Positions 31,150 through 43,700 of a stretch of DNA of 64,000 nucleotides are shown here, piece after piece. The number at the start of each line of letters is the position of its first letter. Within the stretch, counting starts at the first letter, position 1. This DNA is from Salvia splendens. Lineage: Eukaryota > Streptophyta > Magnoliopsida > Lamiales > Lamiaceae. The notes below the pieces were generated by a model, which saw only the letters and a list, made by a program, of their open reading frames with translations, was not told the origin of the DNA and made no database searches. The stretch spans positions 7,502,001 to 7,566,000 of the forward strand of contig NC_056052.1 of the NCBI RefSeq assembly GCF_004379255.2. The letters are read 5' to 3'. A program made the translations under genes and the position numbers.

Positions 31150-33150
31150 TAAATGTTTTCTCTGCTTTTCATTTGAGCATCACCAAAAATGTTGTATGGT
31201 ATGCGTACCAAAAAAATTAAACTTCGTGATTAAAGCTTTCATTTTCTAACCTTATGAGATGGACTATAATTTAACCAAATTTTGTAATTTAAATACCTAT
31301 TATCCCTTATTAATATTATTAGATATTTATAATATCCCCAAAACTTTATTATGTGGCAATATAATCTAATATCATGTTCTTTATATATGGAAAACTTAAT
31401 ATCTCAATCATTATGTGGCCATCTCTACTCCACTTATAATTGTTTGAATTGGCCAGCAGAGATACCATTTTCTTTCTAATTAATTAAAACTAAATGGAGC
31501 TCAATTTAGACTCAAATGTGAAAAGTCATCTAGTCTAATTACATCATTCTTTGACTATATATTATCTACGATGTGCTCCTTTTTCACCGAAATCTTTATG
31601 TTCTAATTTTTCGTGTTACAATTTATTTTCATGTAGAATGTGAAATCATCATGATTAATGCATGTCGTGTAAAGCAACCAAATGGTAAAACAAACAAGTT
31701 TTCGTAAGAAAATTTCACAAAGTATAGTTCACCATTTTTTTGTTGTCCGCAAGCTATTTCTCATGAATGTTGATTCACCCTACGTAAAATATTTAAAATA
31801 AAAAAATACAAAGAATTTTTAGCTATATATTTAAATTAGTGATGTATAATAAGGTGAGTCGAATAGGGTCACCCGATCCCACTGCCGGCCATAGGTGCCT
31901 TCAACAAACTCTATTAATTAGTGTCGCCGATCCACAACATCTCCGCCTCCGGCCAACCCTTCTTGCTTCTATAAAGAGAAGTTGTGGATATGAGAAAAAT
32001 GTTTCAACAACAAATTCGAGCTTATTAATCCGATGATTTAGGTTTCTTTGTCCAATTTAAGAACACAAAAGGTACTATTGTTTTACGGATTTACAGAATT
32101 TAAATTTTTTTAATTTAATTGACACGTATTTCGCCGTTCAGTCAAGATTCTATTTAGTGCTTATTTTTGTTTTCATTTTCAACCTCTTATTTTTGAGGGA
32201 GAATGAATTGTTTCTTCCATGAATTATTATAGCGAAAAAAATCGTAATCATTTTTCCTATTTTGAAAATTTTTCATTTTTGCTCAAATTTGTTTTGTTTT
32301 ATGTAAAGACGACGATGTTTTCCTTTGGCTCAATTCTAATTATACGGAGTAAAATTTAGATGCTAGAGGGAGTAATAGTGTAATTGCATTATAAATAGAG
32401 TTATATATTACCCCTAGTTGAAATTGTTCACCTAAGAGGATAACATTGACGTCGAATTGTCCAACTCATGAGAACTTGTGTTATTATATGTTTGTCTTAT
32501 TATATGTGGTGATTGTTTAAATCAAATTTAATTAATTTATGATTGTCACACTTGCATTAAGTTGGAACTCTGAAATAGTAATATGGAAAATTGCTAATTG
32601 AATGAAAAATTGCATTAAGTTGGTTAGGTGAACAATATAAAAACTTAATTATTACTACTATTTCATTTCTCGAATTAAAGTCTGAAAAGTGGTTTCTTTT
32701 GATGGGAGTGGGAGAAGTGTCACGCCGCAATTATCTCTTCCTTTTTTTCATACTGATTTTCGTTTAAATTCATTTCTTGAATTTATTTTACTATTACTGA
32801 GCTTTTTTATTGTGAATCTGTGATGTTTGTTCATCAGTCAAGCTCATTGATTTATCTCTTCAACCTTTTGTTAATGTTAGTTTTTTTTTCCTTATAAACC
32901 TTATATTTTGTACTCTTTATTAGTGTGGTTTCAGTAGTACAACAATCGTTATAAATTTTATAACTCAAAGCAAGGAGATGTTGAATTTGCGTTCAATTGT
33001 CATGAGTTGGCATGCTACGTTATAAAGAAAGATTGGTTCCATTATACAAATTCAGTGATCTTGATTTGGTTGCATCTTAACATAAATTCAGTATAAACTT
33101 ACTACGAAATCCAACTGTGTTTGGTCAATTCTAATTATTCCCAATCAAAG
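30189..33150. other. AT-rich intergenic region
   Basis: No gene could be supported. It contains one long (TA)n tract at 31101-31143 and scattered AT-rich sequence. A weak ORF at 31839-32036 has no recognisable domain. Confidence 0.5.
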
Positions 33151-33156
33151 GGTGTG

Positions 33157-33282
33157 CTCGAGTGGTATGAAACTTGACCATCCTTAATCAAATAGTCATG
33201 TGGCATAAGACTCATTCGTCCTAAATTAAATACTATCAAATGTTAGAAAAGAATCCTTGGGCCAATTGTAGTACCACTCGAG
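33157..33282. repeat. Short inverted-repeat element
   Basis: CTCGAGTGGTA (33157-33167) and TACCACTCGAG (33272-33282) are exact inverted repeats bounding 126 bases of non-coding DNA, consistent with a very small MITE or a SINE fragment. Confidence 0.55.
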
Positions 33283-33404
33283 GTTCCGTGTTTGTTGGTG
33301 GATATCAGTGGCGTATCCAAGATTTTTAATTCGGGGGTACGATATTTCCAATACCTTATACCTTTAAAATTTGACCGATCATTTTTATTTTATTCTGTTA
33401 AATA

Positions 33405-33705
33405 AAATACTAGTAAATCTTTTGAGTATAAATTATTCATATAAAGTATAAGCTATTTTTGAAATATAATAACTTCAAAATAAAAAGTAGAATAAATTAA
33501 AATTATAAGCTATTTTTGAAATATAATAACTTCAAAATAGAAAGTAGAATAAATTAAAATTACAGCAAAATACTTAAGTCTCCTAGTAAATCTTTTTATT
33601 ATAAATTATTCATATAAAGTATAAACTATTTTTGAAATATAATAACTTCAAAATAGAAAGTAGAATAATTTAAATTACAGCAAAATACTTAAGTCACCTA
33701 TAGAA
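33405..33705. repeat. Imperfect tandem repeat
   Basis: The block TTTTTGAAATATAATAACTTC followed by AAAATA(G/A)AAAGTAGAATAA occurs three times (about 33450, 33510, 33630), and the larger block with TATAAATTATTCATATAAAG occurs twice. Confidence 0.7.
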
Positions 33706-33889
33706 TATAACTGTAAAAGGGAGTCAAATTAAAATACAACTAAAAAAATAAAATGCAGCAAAATAAAAGGGAATATGTGGTTTAATCGAATAAGAAGACA
33801 GATAGACAATTTCCAAAATAGAATGGAGATAATAGGCATTCTTCAAAATAGAATGAAGAACAATTAAATGCAAGTAAATAAACTGTACA

Positions 33890-33965
33890 GCTCACAGCAA
33901 CCAGGATCGACTTGGGTCTCTGCGTAGACTAAGTGGCATTCAACCGCTGGACTACAATGGCTTGA
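33890..33965 (-). repeat. tRNA-related SINE-like fragment
   Basis: The minus strand holds an A-box-like TAGTCCAGCGG and a B-box-like AAGTCGATCC about 35 bases apart. It does not form a full tRNA. Confidence 0.45.
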
Positions 33966-34580
33966 TTGTAAAAACATTACAATATATGGTTAAGGCATCA
34001 AATTTTGGGGATACCCTTAGTCTAACAAAAAACAATAAATTCAAATACTAGAGAATTGAAATTAAAAATAATGGAACTAAAACACGAGTTGGGACACCAA
34101 AGAAACTATTAATACTTTGATGTTATATAATTTACAAATTTAGTAAGTATTCGTGCCAAATAAAAGCTATTAGTACAACATAAAAGAAACTAGTACTTCG
34201 TAGAGTATCTGCAAAATTGGATTTTAACAAAAAATAAAACAAAACTAATTGTTATGCTGCTCTTGCCAATACAAATCTAATTTATATCATGCTTAAGTTG
34301 GATGTCATTCAAAATCTTTAGTTGTTTTATCACCTTCAAACTTGCCCTCTCTTCTTCAGTCCATGCTTCTTCTCCACTTCACCTATAATCGTGATGAAAG
34401 TGAGCTCCTCCAGCCAGAGGCCCGGAAGTATAACGACACGTGCCAAGAGCCAAGAACGTGCATCCCTTCCAAAGAGAGTACATTTTACTGTATCTCAAAC
34501 ATTCATCGGTCTAAATCTTGCACTAAAGCCTCAATCTTGATGATAACGACGATAAAGAAGCTCATGTTCTTCACTCACAC

Positions 34581-36138
34581 TCAGTGGCGGCTTTCAATAA
34601 GGTCGACTAGACTGATCTTCCCGCAGTTGCCAGCATCGAGCCTCTCGAACTGCTGGCATATCTTGGAAACGTCGTGCTCTGAGATCTTGCCCATCTCTTT
34701 GAGCTTGTAGATCGCGTACTCCGACTTACTGTTGTTGTAATCAAGGGACGAAAACAAGGAAAACAAAGTGAGTAATAGGCAGACTAGTTGGACCAGAATT
34801 AACAAATTGGGATTGGTTTTATATAAATAAGAACCAGATACATATCTATCAAGCCATGGAAAAAGGTACTATGATGATAAATGGTTCACTGCCATTATAG
34901 AAAACATAGGCAACACCTTTACCAAATTCACAAACTCTACTTTGTGATAATTCAAGTTGTGCATAAACAAATCAATCAAATGAGAACAAACAAGCATCAA
35001 GTTGTGCAAAAATAGCATCAAGAGGGACAATAGATACTAACGTGACAAATCCGTTGTTATCAATGTCAGCAGCAAGAAACTGTGCCACGGTCATATGCTG
35101 GTCGAGCACCCACTTTGCCATCCTCCTCTGCCTCCTATCCACCCTCGCCTCCGCCAGGTAAAGAAACGCCCTAGCCACAGCAAGAGTCGAGACGAGCAAC
35201 CAAACCGAGGCGAAAATCCTACCCCCCAACGAGTGAAACGCCCTATCGCCATACCCAACCGTAGTCACAGACATGACAGACAGATACAATGAGTCCACCC
35301 AATCCAACCTCTCCACAAAATGCATCACAGCAACACCAACTCCAATGCACACCACGACAACGCCCAAGGCCAACGCAACCTTCATCCGAATCCTCATCCT
35401 CCCCTTCTTCACATCAACTATGTAAGACCTAGCATCACTACCCTTGTTATGAATAGTCCTCAGCAGATAATTCTCTTGCAAATCAAGCATATAACTAACC
35501 ATCCCAGTCAGCAAAATGTCAATGAAACCAAACCCCACCAGCACAAACAAGACTGAAAACAGCTTAGTTGCTAAACTATCAGGGGTTATATCACCATACC
35601 CAATTGTACACATAGTCACAATACAGAAATACAGAGCATCAACAACAGGGTGAGTCTCATTCCCTTTGAAATCACCCCTAGTAAGAGAATAAATCACCAC
35701 ACCAAGGCTCAAATAGATAACCAAAAGCACCACACCCTGCCTCACCACAGGCTGCTTACCAAACTGCGGCTGCTCCGCCGCCTCTGGGAAATCTTGAATT
35801 TCGTTGATGTTGGTCATGGCCGGAGCGGTCTTGGACCTGTGCAGATTCTTGGCAGGTGGTGGGCAAGAAAGGGGGTCGTCAAGATTGGATTTTTGGGGAT
35901 GGAAATCGAAATTGAGGGGGTTTTGTGAGGTGGGCTTTGGGGAATTGAGGGATAGAGCTAGGGCTTCGAGGAAATCGGGGGCGGTGGAGGAAGAAGGGGG
36001 GGTGGGGGGGCCGAAAATGAGGAAATCTTTGAGGTGTTTGGAGGAAGGGGAGGGTGGGATGGTGATTTCGTCGTGTTCGGGAAGAGAGTGGAGAGAGAGG
36101 GCTGGCCTCTTGAAAGGGAGGAGAGGCTCTTTCTCCAT
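34581..36138 (-). CDS. Two-pore (tandem-pore) K+ channel, TPK/KCO family
   Basis: Two exons on the minus strand, 36138-35042 and 34728-34581, joined by a GT-AG intron within a Thr codon, giving 414 residues. Each channel subunit has two pore loops with the K+ filter: TIGYGD (GYGD at 180-183) and TTVGYGD (GYGD at 295-298). Hydrophobic segments flank them (about 135-150, 195-215, 253-273, 305-328). The C-terminus has an EF-hand-like loop (DIDNNGFVTKSE from about 358) and a weaker second one (DAGNCGKISLVD). RSKTAP at 101-106 fits a mode-1 14-3-3 site. TPK channels carry K+ across the tonoplast or thylakoid membrane, often Ca2+- and 14-3-3-activated. I chose the start MEKEPLLP; an in-frame Met at 36255 would add 39 residues. 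The subtype is inferred as TPK3/TPK5-like. Confidence 0.94.
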
Positions 36139-36384
36139 GTTGGCCGGATTTTCAAAATTTGTATTGAAAAAGGAAAATGGTTGAATATATTTGGTGAAGA
36201 TGATGAAGATGGAAAGGATAAAGGGAGGCGGTGGAGTGGGAGTGGCACTTGGCAATGCATGAATAGGGAGTTGAGTAGAAGCAGGTTTTGAATTTTTATT
36301 TGAAATCCAAGTAAAAGAATCTTGATTTCAGTGAAAATGGAGAGAACGTGGCACTATTTACGTCGGAGACATCGTCACCCATTA

Positions 36385-36982
36385 GACTACTTCCATCGGT
36401 GACTATGTCACCAATGTCACCCATAATAAGGACACATGTCATCTTCTTGTAGGACGTGGGATATTTAATTAATTGTGATTTTCTTTTACTACTTTAATTT
36501 GTTAGTATTATTTTATTTTAATTTGTTAGTATTATTTTATTTAATTTGTTAGTATTATTTTAATTTTATCTAGTTTAAGCTAGCTTTTTTTTCACTCTTC
36601 ATTTGTATTTTGGTTTGTTTATTTCTATTATAACCTTGTATGTTTTAATGTGTGTAATTTATTATTATATTGTGCTTTAATTATTTGAATATCTAATATT
36701 TTATGTTTTAAATTTGAATCATATACTTTTTATTATAATTATTAGACATTATTTAATATATCTAAATTAATTATAAATCAAAATATTAATATAAAATATT
36801 AATATAAAATATATGAAAAAAGAAAATATTTAATTGGGTTGGGTTGGGGTCACTGATGGAAGTAAAAAAGTTGATGTTGGTTGAATTGAGGGAGGGTTGT
36901 GTATGTGGAGGATAGAGAAATGAATATTTTATTAAAGGTTGATTGAGGTTGGGTTGGGTGGGTGTCACGGATGGAGATAGTC
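36385..36982. mobile_element. Tourist/Harbinger-like MITE upstream of TPK
   Basis: It starts GACTACTTCCATCGGTGAC, and the reverse complement of its end reads GACTATCTCCATCCGTGAC. The flanks are TTA on both sides (36382-36384 and 36983-36985). It is 598 bp, non-coding and AT-rich, about 250 bases upstream of the TPK start codon. Host sequences on both sides share a GTCACCCATT motif. Confidence 0.8.
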
Positions 36983-36985
36983 TTA

Positions 36986-37660
36986 CAGAATTGAATGTGG
37001 GGCTATTTTCGTCCGAGAAAACGTCACCCATTGTACAAGGAAGATCAAGTAAATTGAAACACTTACTCCCTCTATCCACAAAAAAAAACCACAAATAGAC
37101 CATTATCCACAAAAAATAGACCACATTGTGAATGACATATATTTTAATTAAAAAAATTTATTGATATTTAAAAATCAAAATTTAAAATTTAATTTTATAA
37201 AATTAAATCTAATATTGAAATAAAGAAACAAAGTGAAGGATTACAAAAGGGAAGAAGAATGATAATTTTGAAATAATATCAGATTTAGTACATAACTGAA
37301 ATAATATTAGATTTAAAATGTTAAAAGCATAAAAAGACCAAATTGCTCAAACCCCACATAAGGGTATTTTGACCGAAAACAGTGAAAAATGAATATTTTC
37401 GAGATAAACCTTTAATCTAGGGATGTCTGGCGATATTTTTAAAGTCCAGGGACTATGGGCGAGATAAACCCATAATCCATGAACCATTTTTGTAGTTCAC
37501 TCTACAAAATAAAAGCCATTCGTTTAAAAAACATGTAATAAGAAATATATAATACTCCTACTAGACTAGTATAATGTTTATTTATTGTATAGGAGAATAT
37601 GGTGCATATGGTGTCATTTAACTACAATATTGTAGAAAAAATAATTAAAATGAAGTAACA
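36986..37660. other. AT-rich intergenic
   Basis: Nothing firm beyond low-complexity AT-rich DNA and a weak Stowaway-like edge (CTCCCTCTATCC near 37065). Confidence 0.4.
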
Positions 37661-37742
37661 CGCCACAGAGAGCAATCGAACACGAGCATCCAGATACAAA
37701 AATGGGGCAATTACCACTGCACCACCAGCACTCCTTGGCGCC
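37661..37742 (-). repeat. tRNA-related SINE-like fragment
   Basis: On the minus strand, TGGTGCAGTGGTAATTGC (A-box-like) is followed by GTGTTCGATTGC (B-box-like) about 40 bases on. The spacer is not tRNA-like, so it is a SINE head rather than a tRNA gene. Confidence 0.5.
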
Positions 37743-37798
37743 AAATACATCTATACATATAATTATCATAAAATATTGGGGTACAATGGTACCCCTTA

Positions 37799-38271
37799 TT
37801 CCAATGTGGCTCGGCCACTAGTTTTCTACATGCATTTTTATCCTACTTGTAACAGACTTAAAAAGTGGTCTAAAATATCATAAATATTTCACAATTGCCC
37901 ACATAAAATAAGTTTGTTCCAATGTGGCTCGGCCACTAGTTTTCTACGTGCATTTTTATCCTACTTATCACAGACTTAAAAAGTGATCTAAAATATCATA
38001 AATATTTCACAATTGCCCACATAAAATAAGTTTGTTCTAATGTGGCTCGGCCACTAGTTTTCTACGTGCATTTTTATCCTACTTGTCACAGACTTAAAAA
38101 GTGGTCTAAAATATCATAAACATTTCACAATTGCCCACATAAAATAAGTTTGTTCCAATGTGGGTCGGCCACTAGTTTTCTACGTGCATTTTTATCCTAC
38201 TTGTCACAGACTTAAAAAGTGGTCTAAAATATCATAAACATTTCACAATTGCCCACATAAAATAAGTTTTT
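37799..38271. repeat. 119-bp minisatellite, four copies
   Basis: Four head-to-tail units begin near 37799, 37918, 38037 and 38155, each with AATGTGGCTCGGCCACTAG, CATTTTTATCCTACTT, GACTTAAAAAGTG and CCCACATAAAATAAGT. Units differ by only a few bases. TGGCTCGGCCA has a short palindrome in each unit. Confidence 0.93.
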
Positions 38272-38333
38272 CACTAATATATCTTATTTGAGTTGAGTTG
38301 AAAAGTAGTAACAAACTAAATAGTATAAAGTAT

Positions 38334-38537
38334 TACTCCCCATGTTCTATAAAAGATGTCTCACTTCCCTTTTTATTTTGTCTCACTAATGATGTCACAT
38401 TCCATTTTTTAAAAAAGTTCTCTCTCATAATTATATAAATATTATATTTTCTCTTTCTACCTAACACATAAAACAAAACCTCCTAAAATCTCGTATCGTC
38501 CTACAAGTGTGACATCTTTTGTGAGACGGATGGAGTA
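38334..38537. repeat. Stowaway-like MITE
   Basis: TACTCCCCATGTTC at the left and GAGACGGATGGAGTA at the right are inverted Stowaway-type ends flanked by TA; about 204 bp, with GATGTCTCACTT and AAGTGTGACATCTT inside. Confidence 0.75.
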
Positions 38538-38627
38538 TAATATTTTAGACCAATTTTATATTAAGTGAAAAATACTAATTTGGGTAAAATTGATAGTTTT
38601 AGAAACCAATATCCCTAAAACTCCTTA

Positions 38628-40286
38628 GGGCACCTGCAATGGGGCGCCCGATGGCACGCCCTATGGCGTCCATCGTCCTCGGGCGCGGACGATGCCCCCA
38701 TTGTGGGTGCCTGTCATCGTCCGTCCCCTTCGTCCGCGGCCGATCCATAGGGCGCGCCATTGTGGGATCGGCGGATGATGACGCGGAAGATAGGCCATCG
38801 TCCGCGCCATCGGGCGCCCCATTGCGGGATCGGCGGACGATGGTCGCGGACGATGGCACGCGTTTTCGATTTTTGTATAAATACCCCTACCCCACCTTCA
38901 TTTCTAACGTTTCATTTCACGATTTCACTCTCGAAACTCAAATTTTTATTATTACTACGAAATGGATTCAAGTTCCAAGAGTCCGGTGTTTGGGGAGGCT
39001 CGTTGGCCGGGTACAGAACCGGATGAATATCGACCGTTCGATGACAACACGCAGTACGATCCCGAATTCAGCACGGAATCGTACGGTTTGGATGACATGG
39101 AGCCGTCTCCAAACCGACCCGTCGCCCCCTCCCGCCGCGCTGCCGCCGAGGCCGCCACCGCCGTCGCCCCTTCCGCCCCGCCAAAAAGAAGCTGGCTCGG
39201 CACCGCGCGCAGAAGTTGCCACCTCCGGGAAATTGTGAAGAGTACTCACCCGGCCGTACGAACTACCAGCCGGATGAATCCCTCATATTGGCGAGGTGTT
39301 GGGTAGACATATCGGAGGACCCGATATTCGCGAACAATCAGAGGCAGCAGGCGTACTGGGAGCACATAGCCGAGCGCTACAATGCGGCGAAGCCGCCGAG
39401 CGCGTACAAGCGGCAACGGGAGCAGCTACGCAAGCACTGGGACCAGTTGAAGAAGCAAATCAACCTGTTCTCGTCGGAGTACGAGAAGTGCGCGAGGGCC
39501 CAGGGGAGCGGCGAGAGCTTGAGCGACGTGCGCTCCAAAGCGTTGTTGTCGTACCAGTCCCTGTACGGCGAGTTCAGGCACGAGGCCATCTGGGCGCTCT
39601 TGAGGGACAAGCAGAAGTTACAAGGCGGGATTCTGCACACCGGGGCGTCAAAGAGGACGAAGAACACCGAAGCTGGTGGTTATACGAGCGGTGAAAGCGG
39701 AACTCGTCCGGTGGACCTCAACCGGCCGTACGAGGACATTGAGAGTTCCGGCACACCGATGTCCTCTCTGCGTCCCATAGGCGTCAAGGCTGCGAAGGCC
39801 AAGGGGAAGGCGGTGGCGACATCATCCTCGACCGCCGCCGACCCATCGCGGATCGAGGTCCCGCTCCCGACCCCGCACCCGTCGACCGCCACGTACGAGA
39901 AGTTGGCAACAGCCTCGATGGCGAGGACGTTGTTGTAGACGCACAAAATGCTCAAGAAGTGTACGGACCCCGCCGAAGCCGAATATCTCCGAGGGTTAAT
40001 CGATGAGCTGCGCCGGAAGTTGGGAATTGAAGAGATTTTAGCCAACTCAAAACGTGTAACTTTTGTTTAATAAATGCAATCTTCACCGGTTTTTAGTTAA
40101 TCGTTGTGTTTTTTAATTTAGTTCGCATTACATTTTTTAAAACATTTACATTAATTAACAAAACAATAATATAACATTTAAATTAATAATATATAGGGCG
40201 CGCCTTAGGGCGCCCCATTGCAGGTGGGGGTAGGAGGATAAAACTGATGATGTGGTGCGCCATAGGGCGCCACATCGCTAATGGCC
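38628..40286 (+). mobile_element. PIF/Harbinger-type element with Myb/SANT-like ORF only
   Basis: The left end GGGCACCTGCAATGGGGCGCC and the reverse complement of the right end (GGCCATTAGCGATGTGGCGCC) are imperfect inverted repeats. TTA flanks both sides (38625-38627, 40287-40289). It has a TATAAATA box near 38874, one Myb/SANT-like gene and no transposase. The ends are rich in GGGCGC(A/C) motifs repeated inside the subterminal regions. Confidence 0.88.
38962..40070 (+). pseudogene. Harbinger Myb/SANT-like ORF1 (one frameshift, one stop)
   Basis: ATG 38962 reads MDSSSKSPVFGEARWPG and, after a frameshift near 39175-39190, continues in the next frame as QPDESLILARCWVDISEDP, FANNQRQQAYWEHIAERYN and REQLRKHWDQLKKQINLFS. 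This is the trihelix/SANT-like domain with the usual plant-transposon C-terminal region (KRTKNTEAGGYTSGE). A TAG at 39936 interrupts the frame. The same frame then reads on (AEAEYLRGLIDELRRKLG) to a natural TAA at about 40068, so the stop looks like a recent lesion. It would be the DNA-binding partner of a Harbinger transposase. Confidence 0.8.
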
Positions 40287-40756
40287 TTAGTCTTCAAGTT
40301 TTAACCAATTAATTTGTTTTTTAATTACTCATGTAGTGAGTGTAGCTACCACATGCCATACTTTTCAAACATAAATAAACGACATGACTTTAAACCAAAA
40401 CTTACCTCCTATTGCACACAAATGATACAGTGATTCAACTGAACAGCAAGAGAAGAAAAAAAAGAAACAGAAAAAGAAAAAGGAAAAAGGCATGATTAGA
40501 AAATCGAACATTAACTTAATCTCTCTCGAAATAAAAGTTTATCTAAATTATAAAGTGCAAGTGGAAGAGAAAAACACATCTCCACCAACACAAAGTCAGC
40601 AGCCATCATCTCTCTCTTCTCTAAGTTGCATAAACTGAGGAAGAGCATGCTATGCAACCTTCGAGGCACGTGCACAGACGAAGCAACTCCTCTTAACATC
40701 TTGAGATGGTCGGCTCCACACTCATCGCAAGCCCCTTGGAGAAGCACAAGAGCTGA

Positions 40757-43700
40757 TTAATAACCATTAGGCCACATTTGGGACTGCTCCGGCTGTCCTT
40801 GTGGGGCACCAAGTGCACCATCTCTCGGGTTTTGTTGCTGGTCAAGCGAGGTCCCAGCCTGAGAATGGTAGAAGTTTGGGTACCCAGGGGTCCCATAGTT
40901 CTGTGACTGCTGCTGAGCTTGCCTGAAAACACCGGATTGCTGGCTTTGTCCCTGGTAATTGTAATACGCATTGGTTGGAACAGCTTGCACCGTTCTTGAG
41001 CCTTGCCCATGAAGCCACATCGCTTGGTTTTCATTCTGAGAGAAAGCAAGATGTTATTATTCAAGACTTCTATCAAGGCGCAAAGAAATTGGCTGGATGA
41101 ATTTGAGAAGAAACAAACGAAAAAGTGTTACCTGCTGCTGTTGCTGCTGAAGCGCGAGCAGCTGACTCTCCTTGTATTGAGCCAATACTTCCTCGTAGTT
41201 TATAGTTGCACCAGATGGGGCGGCAGGAGGATTCATCTGATAATTACCGGGAACTGTTGTGGCATTCCCAAGACCAGAGTATCCAGAAGGAACAGAAGCA
41301 GATTGAGGCAAACTACTGACTGCAACGCTGCTTTTATATTGAGGGAGTAAAGCAGCCAGGGATTGATGGTACGTGCTGCTACCTGCAAATGGTTGCTGAA
41401 ATGCAGAAGGCACGTATGTATAGCTCTGAGGCATGAAGGGGTAGCTTATCATGTTGGCAAACGGCCCAAGAGGTAGTGTTGGCTGAGAATATGGATGTAC
41501 AGCAACGTGTTGCTGAGGGAGAGGAGGTCCAGAGGCGGCTACATTCGCTCCTGAATGAGACTGTGCAGTAGGCTGTGGTGATGAATTGGCAGTATTCAAA
41601 GCCTGAAGCACCCCCCATAAGCATAATCAGAGCTATCAGACCACAAGACATGGAAATATGGTACTATTATTCTATGACGAGAGCTAATTTTTTACAACTT
41701 GATTCAATTGGAGATTGTTTAATAAGAAAGGATTCCTATATTAATATCTCAAAGATTGATGGATAAAAATGAAAAATCATCTACATATCGTGGGCTGAAA
41801 AAATATTTATATTTAGCCAAAGCTGATGAGAACATTAGATAAAATATAAGCGAAAAAATAATTTATACAGCACCAGGTAATTGTAGTTATATGATCAGTT
41901 GAGATGGGTACCTCAGACATAGAGATTGCTGAAGCACCTACAGAAGAAATAGAGTTCCCGTATTTTGCAGCCATAGAATGCGAGATAGGAAATTGTGAGT
42001 ACTGAAGATCAGATTCTCTAGCAGAGTGAACATTTCCAGTCAACAATGAGCTTTGCAGTGAATTTGGGTATGACGGCTGCTATAATAATCAGAAAGTAAG
42101 AAATAAAGTAATGTCAAAAATCTTAACAATCGACACCCCCAAATACATCAACAAATACACTAGCCAATGATATCCAAATAAGATGGGAAGTAAAGCATCT
42201 ATTAATTGCACCTAATCCCCCCCCCCCCCACTTCTTCCCAACGTGGGTAACATGTATGTGTGCACGTTAGGGGAAGCGATTATGCCCACCCACGAATAAT
42301 CTTCTGTAGTTTCCATTTCCAATCACATAGATTGATACCAATTTTTTGGACTAAAACAGATGAAAAGCTAATTCCGAGGTTGCTAAAATATTCCATTTCA
42401 AGAAAGAACAGATCATATATTCAACCGCTTTTTCCAGTATAATCTTCAAAATCAATAAGTTTCTTAATAGCTAATACTTAAGCAAGGGGATAAATATCTT
42501 ACCATAACATTAGAAAATTGAGCAAGATTGTGCATCTGGGAACTTGTCTCATTAAAAGCAGCATTTAGTCTTCGATTGTCATCTAAGGCATAGCCAGGAT
42601 TAACAGGCGGGAAAGGATATTGATTTCCATGAGCCACTTCGGTACTCTCAGGTTTCAACTCTTCTGGCTGTGAAGCAGAAGGTTCATCATATGCCCCTGC
42701 AATGACACCATCCTGACCATTGACATGGAACTTATCGGATGTATCCGTGAGAGAATCATCAATATAATATCCAGACTGTCTGCAGCAAAGAAACAAGAAA
42801 TACTCAGAAGTTTGAAGAAGATAAGCAATAAAAGATCTGAAATCACTAATACCCATACCTGGTATCTGCATCTGCAGCTAATGCAGTATCAGCCTCATTA
42901 TGTCCCTCATCCAAATTACTTTTTACAGGTACAGATGCCAAACCTCCAGAAGGATATGAAGCCTTCATGCTACTAAAACTACCAAAGCTCAAGTGTGAAC
43001 AGTCAGCAGCTTCAACTTGCAAATGATCAGGAATTACAACCAAAGGAGCATTTTCTTCAGATGGAAACCCTGCATCATCCTTCTCTACACTTACTTGTTG
43101 GAAATTTTCGGTGACTGATGCCACTGAAGCACCAACTTCTTCACCTGCAAACCACAGGAAACATGAAACTAAGGTAACCACCAACATAAATCTAAAACTA
43201 AGATTGTTTAACTACACACATGTATTACAAGTGACTGTCATGCAGGAGCATACAGTCTCCAACCTACATTTTTCAGCCTCAGCAATTAAAGCACATAGGT
43301 ATAATTTTCTTGGAAGCTACATATATGAAATGACTGGATTGACCAGGTAGAAATTACCACAACTGACGATCTAAAGTTTTTCATTTTATATGTTTGTGTC
43401 CATAACTAATATTAGTACATTGGTCCATGTCAAAATTAGTTTCACAAGATAAATAGCATCCAAAAATTTGCAAAATTTTGGGTGGTGTTGTACTTCAGTT
43501 CAGTAAAAGTGAAATCATAAGGAGATTATACCTTCATGACGCTCATAATCAGGAGCTTCGGACTGGTATGAAGCCATATTTTGATACAACTCATTCTCAA
43601 ATAGTGATGAACCTCTTAAATGATTCTCAGGAGCCTTCCTATTGGGTACAGGAACAGAACTCAAATCATTTCCACCAGTTTTTCCATTATCATCATCTTC

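Noticed and set aside
31839..32036. 65-codon ORF in the intergenic region
   Set aside because: Short, no domain, no splice or leader context.
38639..39238. 199-codon + strand frame at the left of the Harbinger element
   Set aside because: Starts inside the TIR-proximal GC-rich repeats, and the real Myb/SANT ORF runs in other frames over the same bases.
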